NCBI GenBank assembly: GCA_031472005.1
Contig: PZJY01000009.1
Coordinates: 2,536,703 to 2,600,702, forward strand
Length of the DNA stretch: 64,000 bases
Reading direction: 5' to 3'
From: Tetracladium setigerum
Taxonomy: Eukaryota; Ascomycota; Leotiomycetes; Helotiales
In this document: positions 46,818-57,048 of the stretch, piece after piece
How the letters are laid out: each line of letters opens with the position of its first letter
Numbering within the stretch: position 1 is the stretch's first letter
Program-made: the position numbers and the translations under genes
Notes under the pieces: generated by a model
What the model saw: the letters and a program-made list of their open reading frames with translations, nothing else
Databases searched by the model: none
Told to the model about the DNA's origin: nothing

Positions 46818-48171
46818 GGGTCGAGTTTGAACGGTAGGCGTTTTGGGGGCAGGTTTAAAGCGAGATTCGTGGACTTTTGTGAATGAAAATCTCTAGCTAG
46901 AGGTTAGAATTCTGATTATAAATGACATACAGTAGTAAATTTACCCTGCAAGTATAGGTAGGAAGGTAGAGACTCCGCGTCCTTGCTAGCTTAGAACGAT
47001 GAGCGCCCTGGGCTAGAGCTCCTCTAACTTGCATCGGGCCGCAAGCAGGACCCTTTAGAAATTGTTATTTGTTTCTGTGAATTAAAACTCAGAGAAGGAT
47101 TGATGAAGCTAGAAACAAATTCCTTAGAAGCTGTCAAAGCTGGGTTTGATGAAGAAAATGTAAGGGGCCGGAGGTAGGTACGAAAGGGGGTCTCAAGAAA
47201 TCAGCGTCACCCTGGATTCTGCCTGGCTGATAGACGAAAATAGTGGGGAATATAGTAGAACTTGATGTGCTTCTATGGAACAAGACTTCCCACCGCTTAC
47301 AAGGGCAGTGACGCTAATTTCTGGAGACCGCCTTTCGTACCTTACGGATTCAAATAATGTCAGATTGATAAATGCACACCAACCAGACGTCATAGATTCA
47401 CACCATCGAGGACACATAGGGCGCCTTTTACTTGAGCGAGGTGCAAGAGGTTTACCAAAGTCTCTCGATAAAGTTTGACGAGCCAACATAGGAGCAGTAG
47501 CGTTGTATTCGAGGTCTGATTTAGGAAGGTAACAGCACAACCTAATTGCCCGGAAGTGCCAGGCGTTGGCTGGTGAAAGATAATGACCATTTCACTGCCC
47601 GATAGGTGGAATCTGAAAATTGCGGAATGCATTTACTTCTAGAATGTAGTAGGATAACTGGATGCCAAGTATCTAAATTCTCATTGCATGCAGGGTTTTT
47701 TTTGGGGGGGGGGGGGGGGGGGGGGGCGGTTGGTATGTGATGCTGTCATAATGAGTACTCAAGAGCCTGCCACCAAGTCTCCGACAACTAGTGCGACCCG
47801 TCTGCAACTGCTTGACCGTCACCCTAAAAAAATGTTGAAGACTTTCTATGATCACGTTCTCCCTTCACTGGTAGAAAGGTGATTGGGTTATGATCTCGTT
47901 TTGCAGTTGTATGTGATACACAAATCGGACTCGACACTAGGAGGACCGTCCATCTGGATAGACATGTGATATTCAAGCGAAACTTCTGAGAACGAACCAG
48001 CTTATCAAATTTCATAGTGTTGATGGAGCAATGCTGATCAAGTATGAATTTCTCCCAGCAATATATTAACTATATCAAAGGTAATTACATCCATCACGAA
48101 AAGTTTGGAAAACTCTTATGTCATTCCTTGTTGATGCACGTTCACAAAAATGTCTTAATACCAAGATACCC
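46818..48171. other. Intergenic stretch with a T8-G23 homopolymer tract
   Basis: No supported gene. A minus-strand frame at 47193-47540 has a weak BTB/POZ-like stretch but no further support. A run of 8 T followed by 23 G lies at 47696-47726. Confidence 0.45.
47696..47726 (+). repeat. T8-G23 homopolymer tract
   Basis: Eight T then 23 consecutive G on the plus strand. It could fold as a G-quadruplex. Its exact length is probably unreliable, since such runs are hard to sequence. Confidence 0.75.
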
Positions 48172-49645
48172 CTAATTACAGCAATCAATTGGGGCCCCTT
48201 GATGTGCGATGTACGTACATGCTCCTTCAGGATAATACCCTCGCAAGCAAGTGAATTGACATAAGCCGAGATATGAGTTACCTAAGCCAACTGCTGGATA
48301 ACCGTTGGAAATGTCGGGGGAGGAATCGGAACTTGTTGGCCAAAAGTTGAACAAGTGCAAACTCCTGGCGGACAATAACTATAACCGCAGGTATACTTGC
48401 ACAGCCCTTTATAATTGCCTTGCCCAGTTGCCACCACGCAAAGTGCGCTAGGTGTTGTTGATGTCGAGGACACAATAGTCATAGAAGAGATTTATCTTGA
48501 AGATGTTATTGTTATGGACGGAGATATTGGCTGTAAAGTAGTAGATATGCCCCCAGAAATTGGCTAGCTGCTAGAAGTGCTAGACCTAGACATGCTCGAA
48601 AGTGTTGTTATCGTTGCTAACCGAGATGTAGTCGAAGTAACCCCGGGATTTAATGAAGTTGAAAGAGTGGTAGATTTCGATATTCCCGTCCCAGATAAGG
48701 TCGGACTTAACGAAGATCTAGATAAAGATGATATTGAAGAGGTGCTTTGAGAGGTGCTTAAGACTATGCTTAATAACTCGGATACGTCTCTGTCAGAATG
48801 ATCGACGCAATAGCTATAGCCTTTAGGAAGGCTGCAGCCATCCGCATGAGGATCAAGGTTCGAGATATGAGCTTAAATGTGCGGGTTCCAGCGTGTGAGC
48901 AGGAAGACGTGAGGGATCCAAATGCTGCCGCCTCGAGCGTTTCGTACCCAAATAGTGAACTAAGCCGAGACTTAGCGTTTCCAAGTACACAGTCTGTACA
49001 GTCTATGTTATTGGTTCTTTAGTTCAGCGATTCGAGAATTATTACACTGCAGAGCTTTTGACTTAATCTGGGAAAGATCTTAGAGTTGCCATACTTTCAT
49101 GAGAGAAAAATATACGAGCCACGTCGGCACATTTGGCCATATACGTAAATAAGAAAATCAACCCAGTACTTTACTGTTCATAGTCAAGTATTAAAAACCT
49201 TCGCATAGTGGATACTTTCTCTAGAGATTACTCACCTAGATAGTCAATATCACGGACCGTTATGAGATTGTTCGAGTTGTATTTTAGAACGATTTGTTAG
49301 CGTATATTCTGCAGATCTATTAAATATATACTCGTGTATATTGTGGTCCGATTGCTCTTATTGAGACGCGGAAGCCTCTAACCAAACAGATTAGTATCCG
49401 CTATCAAGCTAATAAGAAAATTCTTGCTTTAATTACTTTGGAGCTGCCACTAGCAGAAGGGGATGGCATCGCAGCGACGTATTCACCGCTGCTCTGTATT
49501 GAACAATTAATTTGGGGTAGTCGAAGGGTATAGGATATGCAGGGAATTGCTGAGCGAGCGCTGGCACCGATATCAAAACAATGAGGAGATACTGAAATAT
49601 TACATAAGTTCTGGGAAGATTTGGACGGAAAGTCTTTCAAGCCAT
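48172..49645 (-). pseudogene. Decayed secreted LysM / Cys-rich chitin-binding-type protein gene
   Basis: Pieces in order on the minus strand suggest one dead gene. At 49645 an ATG is followed by TGA at codon 3 (49639-49637) and then, in the same frame, a clear signal peptide (VIFQYLLIVLISVPALAQQ) and an AVNTSLRCHPLL segment like the N-terminus of multi-LysM proteins. About 49400-48990 is AT-rich and unreadable. Near 48890-48790 a LysM-like end remains (RWNP and GCSLPKGYSYCV), with a stop between the two. A Ser/Thr-rich linker with TAG and TAA stops comes next (48780-48490). Then there are two Cys-rich modules (GLCKYTCGYSYCPPGVCTCS and LGLCQFTCLRGYYPEGACTY) in different frames. The family call is inference from these fragments. 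Confidence 0.5.
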
Positions 49646-50114
49646 GATGTCGACTTCGTCAAAAACAGTGCCCTCAAATCTTCTCCTTGTCTCGCTGGTT
49701 GAAAGACGAGACGGTCGAATGGTTTTATGTCTACTATAGAAAGATGCCGGCGAAGTAGTGTCTTCCAAATGGCTTATGCATAAAAGTCTTAGTAAATGAT
49801 TATCTACTTGATTATGCTTGATAATATACCGTAGCATTTTCTTGAGCTCAATAGGTACAGTAACGTAGCCATGCAAGCTGCATCACTCTGCACGGCTACT
49901 GAACCCTGTTCCAAGAATCCGAGATCGATAAAAAGTACGGAAGAGACAAATATAAAAATGGGTCCTGCGCGATCTACACAACATCATTCGTAGAACTCAT
50001 AAAGACAAAATTGATTCATGATACTCTACTAAGTATCTTGGAATAGCCTTGTAATGCTATAAAGCCTCAGACTTATCTTTTGATCTAAGATCACCCGCAC
50101 TACACTTCCGCCTT
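49646..50114. other. Intergenic stretch
   Basis: No gene. Upstream side of the LysM remnant and downstream side of the MFS gene. Moderately AT-rich. Confidence 0.45.
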
Positions 50115-52195
50115 TTATTCGCCCACCACGACCGATGTTTCAGAGGAGCTCAAATCTCCCTCAATTCTTCTCTCCTTGTCCCGCTTGAATAATGATCTGA
50201 TCACTAAAGAAGTAATACACATTCCAAAAGCAAGACAGGCAATAGTGATGAATCCCTTGCGGTAATTGGGAGCTTCGACCTGCTGCCATACCAAAAGAGG
50301 TAGCCAGACCTGGAAAACATATGCCATCTCGTTCATCGAACCAATGACTATTGCACGCTCCTCACTATCACCAGAGCAGATTTCATGGGCCCAGCTAGAC
50401 ACCAAATATCAGTAAATTTCCCGGTAGCCATAATACCACAAGGGACAGGGAGACGTACGCCATGCAAACTCCCGAGAGTCCAGAACTTGCGGATGCGATG
50501 TAGTAGTTAAACCAACGCCACCCTTCTGGAATAGTCCAGATGGCAAGGGAGACACCACAGATTATCTTTGTGCTCTGGAATGAATGTCAGTCACTAGATT
50601 TCAAGGACCCCATGATTTCGAGCAGTAATGATTTTACTTACACCACCGATCAATATCACTGGCCAACGTCGCCCATTCAAAGGTCCATCTGATAACCACG
50701 CGTAGAAAAAAGTTGTTACGATCTGTACTGCACGTGCACCAGTGGGATACGTATTAATCTGCGGGACGCTGAATTTCTGGGCTTTCAGGTACTGCGCGAA
50801 GACAGGCTTATCATTGACGCCGGAGTTGTTAAAAAGCCTACGCGTAGTAATATGTCAGCGTGCTAGGTTTTCACATCTTCAGGTTTGAGGTACATACACG
50901 TATAGCAGTGTCAGGAGCCAAATACGCCAAGAGCTAAGAATGCGAAGTATTTTGGATTTGGTATACGGTTGACGTTCTTTGCGACCTTCGAGACGCATAC
51001 GTTCCCGAGCCATATCGCGTTCCTGTGTTGATGCCAGACACAGACTACAGGAGGTCTCTTGATTAAATAAACTTACTTCAGGGGTCAGGTAGAAGGCTCT
51101 GGTTATCTCAGGAACATCAGGAAGGAAGAAAAAGCCTGCGATGCAGATTGGCAATCCAATAACACCGTCCATGATGAAAAGCCTGGTCTTGTCAGAGATA
51201 TTATAGTTGCGACGAGGAAAAGACTTACCATTGCCAGCCAGCGTAGCCGTGTACGCCATTCAGACTGATCATTGCTGTCATTAGGTAGCCGGAAAACATA
51301 GCACCAATAGCCGAGCTGACATGGAAAATACAGGAGCGTTTAGCGAGCTCATCTTTTCGATCTGTGCGGTCATCATTAGCATACTCACTCCAGGTTTAAG
51401 TTCTAGGGAAAGGTCGAGACTTACACCAACTGCCGATGATATATTGCATGCCAGGGTAGAATCCACTCTCAGCGAGGCCTGTGCAAAATTAGAAAACTTC
51501 GATATCCCTTAGACTTTTGGTAACTAACCGATGAAAAATCTCAAGACGTAGATCTGTTTAGCTGTAGTACATCGACACAGGCAAAATGTCAAAATTGTCC
51601 AAGTCAGCTAGACTAGGTTAGTTTCTATCTCTTTCCCCTTAACGCAAGTAGAAAAGATGGAAATACTTCGCAGCAAGGTAGCCAAATCGATGGTCGAATC
51701 CGCGTGAGTAACATATTTGAAGGGATTTCACCAATAACATAACCGATGGTCCAGCATGTTTGCATATAGTTTAACTCGTTGCCAAACATATTCAAGTCCT
51801 CCTTCCTAGTTCAGTCAGTCTCTTGCCATGTATGCTCTTACTATGAAGACATCTGTACTTACATGCCTGAGGTGAAAGCATTATTGATATTCTGCTGATC
51901 GAGCTGCTTGATGAAATATCCTGCCAGGAATTTAGCACGGCGGAGAAAAGTTTTAGGGAATGGAAGCTATGTATGGGCAATGATACATACCAAGAGAAGC
52001 CATTGTCAGCAGTGCAAAATCCAGCTTGAACATGAAGTGTCGCTCTGCTGGCTTCTTGTCCCAAGTATCCCAAAGATAGCTTTGCCATCGTCGCTTGACA
52101 TCTTTCTGGACGATTGGAGAGGCAGTCGATTTCTCATTGTCAAGGACTGCCGTCTGCATGACCGCCGTATTATCAATTTTTGATATGTCGGCCAT
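50115..52195 (-). CDS. MFS transporter, anion:cation symporter family (Dal5/Fen2-like)
   Basis: Major facilitator of the fungal allantoate/pantothenate-type (ACS) family, which imports small organic anions with protons. The start at 52195 (MADISKID) opens a multi-exon gene. A hydrophilic N-terminus (WDTWDKKPAERHFMFKLDFALLT) is followed by helix 1. Family motifs follow in order across about eight or nine introns: YFIKQLDQQNINNAFTSGM, the CWTIGYVIGEIPSN block, KQIYVLRFFIGLAESGFYPG, RSCIFHVSSAIGAMFSGYL, the central loop ERDMARERMRLEGR, then the C-terminal half (AWLSDGPLNGRRWP, SSGLSGVCMAWAHEICSGD). The C-terminus is short and acidic. Introns have normal GTAAGT-type donors and I found no stop inside exons, so it looks intact. 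It is divergent from the TauD dioxygenase gene, which suggests uptake and breakdown of one substrate, but which one is unknown. Confidence 0.82.
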
Positions 52196-52905
52196 TGTAT
52201 CTACGTAACGTGGAAGCAGATTGTCACGAATGAAGTAAACGGAAAGCAATGATAGATACTGGAAGTTACAATATATAGAAGCATGTCATCTCAATCCCTT
52301 CGGCCAAAAGAAGCCACCTCCCACTCACGAATGCTGCTATCATTACTCGTGTACGGCGTATTAGCATCGTACGATACTGGACAGTGACAGACATTCAACT
52401 GGGATAGCTATTGAGACGACCCATCAATTGATTCGGTTTAGATCGGTACTTGTTACGGCACACCTTCTGGCCTCAAAAATTCTTGAAAGCTACATAAATT
52501 GGCAGTTTTTCCAGCGGAGACTTCCGCGGGCGACTATAATTTAGGTAATGATCGTGGGTTTTGATAGTGGAATTGATAGCTGAGCGTTATGTGATTGGTA
52601 TTGCGTGCTTACTGAAAAGAAAATCGCCATACAACTTGTCGCAAGGCTGGGGCACGGCCTCAACCGGGGGCATCTTTTTTGCATTTATCCCACTCTTATG
52701 CTGATAGAAAATGCGATTAAATTTCGTTGTGGTGGATAGTATGAATCCGTTACAAAAGGTGCTATGCCCCGTAAAAAGCACGCAAGTCAACGGTCACAGG
52801 AAAACTCTCAAGCATTGTGAAGCTTTATGTTGAATACTTCGTCCGGATTTGAAACGAATTATCTACATATTGGCCCAAACCCCGTTAAATCGATAATCAG
52901 CCGCA
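52196..52905. promoter_or_regulatory. Divergent promoter region with a CGG-N6-CCG site
   Basis: The 710 bases between the MFS and TauD starts. At 52515-52526 lies CGGAGACTTCCG, an inverted CGG pair with a 6-base gap, the kind of site bound by zinc binuclear-cluster activators such as Ppr1 or UaY. A CCGCGG palindrome overlaps its right end. GATAA occurs at 52891-52895, close to the TauD start. Such sites are short enough to arise by chance. Confidence 0.4.
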
Positions 52906-54425
52906 ATGTCGACACCAGTCACGACTGTCACGCCTCCAGCAATGGCTGCGCCAGATATCACCTATGTCCCAGACTACGATAAGTGGCAGACCCGCGCTGC
53001 AAGACGGGTGGCTGCAGGAGGCCTTCCCCAGAAGGTTCCGAATGGCTTTCCAGAGCAACTTTCCGGAAAGATGGTCTGGGAAGGACGAACATTGGCTGAG
53101 ACCTACGATTGGGCTTATACTCTCAGCCCTATACAGCTAGCCGAGATTGACCAAGCAGTGGCGCATTTCAAATGTAGGTACGCAATTACTTGGTGTTTCC
53201 ACATTCCATTGGAATGCTAAAAGCCAAGGAAACAGCTCTCAATCTCTCTTTAGGATACATCACTCAGGAGACGTTTCCTCTCCCTAATCTGCACTCGGAG
53301 CTCCGCCGCCTGTCGGACGAGCTGCATAGCGGCCATGGATTCTTCGTGATCAGAGGTCTCAAAGTGGACGAACACACGCGAGAAGAGAACGTCATAATCT
53401 ACACGGGAATATCCGCCCATGTGGCTAGTCAGCGGGGTCGTCAAGACCACAAGTTTGATGGCAGACCTGCCGATGTGGTGTTGACCCACATCAAAGACCT
53501 CAGCGAGTCGCCAAATAAAGCCATTATCGGCAGTCCGGCCTACACCACAGACAAGCAGGTATTCCACACCGACTCTGGAGATATAGTTTCGCTCTTCTCC
53601 CTCGATACAGCGCTGAGCGGCGGTGCTAGTAAGCTTGCAAGCACGTGGCGGGTATACAATGAGATTGCCCGGACCCGGCCAGATCTGATTCACACTCTGT
53701 CGGAGAGCTGGGATATGGAAGTGTACGTCTTCACATACCCTGTTTTATCCACCACCATTGCATGCGGGTTCGTCCTGTTAGGTTTTCCCTCATGGTTAAG
53801 CCTTCAGGCCGTACTTTGCTTGAACATAATAGGAATGTATTTGACAGTTGGCCGATTGCTGATTATCGTTACATATAGATTCGAGAAAGCTACCAAGCAA
53901 TGGTCTGAGCGACCACTCCTTCACCTCCTTCCAGCCAAGGGCCCCAGCCCGCAAAGAATTTCCCTTCAGTATGGGCGTCGATATTTTGTTGGCTACGGGG
54001 AGCTTCCACGCAGCCCTAACATTCCGTCAATCACGGAGGCTCAAGCTGAAGCTCTAGACACGCTACACTTCTTTGGAGACAAGTTCTGTATTGATACAGA
54101 CTTTCAAAAGGGGGACATGCAATATGTCAATAACTTGTCCATCTTTCACGCAAGAGACGGCTTTACAGACAGTACAGAGAAGAAGTATGTCTCCCTCTTC
54201 CTCATCCCAATTTCTGACAATACAATTTGGCTACAAGACTAATAGATTCTCTTTTCGAATAGGCGCCACCTCCTACGCCTTTGGCTGCGTGACCCAGAGA
54301 ATGCATGGCATACACCAGAGGTACTAGCGCCAAGATGGGCACAGATTTATGAAGGTGTGAAGCCAGAGTCTGAAGTGTTTCCCCTCACGCCGTTTATCCG
54401 AAGCGCAGCCAACAAAGGTCGGTAG
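52906..54425 (+). CDS. TauD/TfdA-family alpha-ketoglutarate-dependent dioxygenase
   Basis: Non-haem iron dioxygenase that oxidises a small substrate using 2-oxoglutarate and O2. Exons: 52906-53173, 53236-53722, 53879-54184, 54263-54425; total 1224 bases, 407 residues, all in frame. Visible motifs: GFFVIRGLKVD; the iron-binding H-x-D in QVFHTDSGDIVSLFSL; KLASTWRVYNEIARTRPDL; the distal His in NNLSIFHARDGF; and the 2-oxoglutarate-binding Arg region in RHLLRLWLRDPENAWHTP. The full iron triad is present, so it should be active. Taurine, sulfonate, phenoxyacetate and purine substrates all occur in the superfamily, and none can be chosen here. It pairs with the divergent ACS-type transporter. Confidence 0.88.
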
Positions 54426-55783
54426 AAGGTAGTTAGAGGAGGTAGGTTTTACGTAATCTCTCTATATATCATCTACTCGATATTTAGTATCTGCACCCTG
54501 TATCAAGATATCTTACCTAGACCTCGAACGTCTTTTATATAAAGAAAAAGTAGACTTTCTATGCCTCTCGATTCAAGAATAGCAGAATGCAAGAGTTAAC
54601 TGTGATGACTATCAGTACCCTACCCACACGTGACCACCAGTCACGCACCAGTATTAGGCAAGCAAACATGCGATAATATTTTAGTTAATATCGCCTTAGA
54701 GAAATTACTATAAGATTAGGTAATCACGAAGAGATTAATACAGTCTTTAATTTTTAAGGGCTTAATAAAGAAATAAGTATTTGAAAAGAACCTTAGAAGC
54801 TACCTTTAAATGATAGTGTTCGTGAAGATATATAAGTGGCGACGTAAACTTGCGAGAATAGAATGCCGTTACTGCGGCATAGACCGCGCAGCTAAGTCTT
54901 TTCTGCCTGCTGCCACTTTCGTAGATAAGTCAAAGATATAGAAGGTCGACCTCTCGTTGTGTCACCTTGACGACGTTGCAAGACAATCTCGACAAGAATA
55001 TCCAGGTGAAGAATGTGCGAACAACAACTAATAAGAGGAAATCAGGTAGAATACCCCCACCATTGCGCCATGTTTAGCCTTCATGAGCTCACCCGGGCTG
55101 GTCATCTGTCGCGAAAATTTTCGAATTTAGTATATCCTTATAACGAGGAGAACGATTCAAGTGATGAAGTAAACGTGGGTTAGCGAATTGACATTTTCCT
55201 TATATCGTGACTATTAGGGCGCAGATGTGACGCAACATGGAGCTGCGCCCCTATGCGCCAATCCGACTCTTATGAAAAGTGGAATGTGATTAGTAAACAC
55301 GGGACTAGGCGCACTGTCCACTCGGGAATAAAAGGCATTTCCACTAAAGCTAGTTGCGGTCACTACTTGTTTTGACCTGAGACTCGAGGTTAGGTTTGTC
55401 AGGGTGCAAGATAGATCGAGACGTAGTGCCGGATGAAAGATGGGTAGGATTACTGCGCAAGATTTCGTTTGAGTTCTGACTTGACTTCGGCCAGTCAATC
55501 AGAACCGAGGCTCTGTCGTGGTGATCCCACTCGGCGTCTTCCGATTCAATCTAAAGCCTAAATCCGAATGACCAATCTTGATCACTAACCATAACAATAA
55601 CACTTGGTCACAGATCATAACTAGAACTCACTAAGCATAACTAAAACTCCACCTCTGTTGACGGCTACATATACTCTGAGGCCTTCCATAGAAATTCTGT
55701 AATTTGTTTTCGATTGTATGAATATCTATTTCCTCGTAGCACTATTTGGTTACTTCTACTTCTTGTTTCATCCCCCAACAGCG
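54426..55783. other. AT-rich intergenic stretch
   Basis: Strongly AT-rich between about 54650 and 54830, with TTAG/TTAA-rich sequence that resembles RIP-degraded repeat remnants, but no element can be identified. No gene supported. Confidence 0.45.
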
Positions 55784-56867
55784 ATGTCACAAAAGGCTAT
55801 TATACTTCGCGAAGTGGGCACGCCGCTGGTTCTAGGTGATCGTTCGATTCCTCAACCCGGTCAGAACCAGTTATTGGTCAAAGTTCTCGTGGCTGGGCGT
55901 GAGTTTGACTTGTGATCCCATGGAGCCGTATCGATACTAATTCTCACCACCTAGTCAACCCCCATGACCAGAGGACTCGCGATGCCGGTCTCTTCGTTAC
56001 AAGCCTGCCTTATGTTCTGGCTAGCGATCTAGTTGGTGAAGTTGTGGCCGTGGGCAGAGGGGAGCATTCTACCAAATTCGTCGTTGGCGATCATGTTTTT
56101 GGGCATACATTTGTCAAGGATGGCAATGCCAGTGACTTTAATGCTCTTCAGCAATACGCTCTTGCGGACGCGTCATTCGTTGCTAAAGTGGCGGATACCG
56201 GCTTGGGAGATGATGAAGCATCAACAATACCAGTTATCGTGTTAGCTGGGTTCATTGCTCTATTCTCCGGTTCTGGTCTTGGCTTCCCTCCGCCGTTCTC
56301 ACCGGAGGCAACCTCTTTCAACTTTGCGGCCACCACTCTTCTAGTTATTGGAGGCGGCTCTAACACTGGAAGGGCTACAGTTGAGTTGGCAAGGTTGGCA
56401 GGAATTGGAAAAGTTATTGCAGTTGCCGGGCTTCATAATGAGGTCGATCTCAAGGCCCGGGGGCTCACCATGTGATAGACCGACACGCCACCGATGCGTT
56501 GGAACAAATCCGCGCTATCACCGAGGATGATTTGATCTATGCAATTGACACGGTAAATACTGGTCAGGAACAGGAGCTTGGCGTTGCTGCACTTTCAAAC
56601 TCGAAGAGAGGCACACTCGTTACACTCCGTCGAGCTGACGAGGAATTTGATTCTGATCGCATTGGCAGAAAGACGGCGGGCTATGAGCGTAGGCTGGTAC
56701 TGGGCATCTCACCAAATCATCCGGAAGTAACGGTGGGCTTTTGGAGGGAGGTCCCTGCGTGGCTTAGAGATGGGAAGATTAAGCCAAGCAATTTTAATGT
56801 TGTGAAAGGTTTGGACGCTGATGCTATAAACAAGGCTCTGGATAGTTATCGGGACGGGAAGGAATGA
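55784..56867 (+). CDS. MDR-superfamily NADPH-dependent reductase, with one apparent -1 frameshift
   Basis: Medium-chain dehydrogenase/reductase without the zinc-ligand set of alcohol dehydrogenases, so closer to fungal enoyl-reductase or quinone-oxidoreductase-like enzymes. I start at 55784 (MSQKAIILREVG), although the frame is open from 55718 with a hydrophobic extension. Exons 55784-55898 and 55955-56867. The GroES-like part has PYVLASDLVGEVVAVG and VVGDHVFGHTF. The Rossmann part has LLVIGGGSNTGRATVELARLAG. The frame breaks in a run of five G at 56459-56463. The first frame ends at a TGA at 56473-56475, and the protein continues as HHVIDRHATDALEQI in the next frame. The 1028 exon bases become 343 codons with one more base, most simply a sixth G. 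The end (KPSNFNVVKGLDADAINKALDSY) is typical. Confidence 0.75.
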
Positions 56868-57048
56868 AGACCAATATCCACCCCTGGGAGTAAAGGAATT
56901 GAATATAGTAAGGCATAAGAGCTAGTATTTGAACTCAATTTCTATTAGATCTATAGTTATATAAGAAAATAAATCAACTATGATAAAATCAATTTACTAA
57001 TAAAAGATAATATAAAATAATAGTAATATATTTTTACATAACTTGAAC

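Noticed and set aside
47193..47540. Possible BTB/POZ fragment on the minus strand (VTALVSGG...AHQVLLYSPLF)
   Set aside because: The spacing loosely fits a BTB start, but the stretch is short, stops at once and has no second half in any frame.
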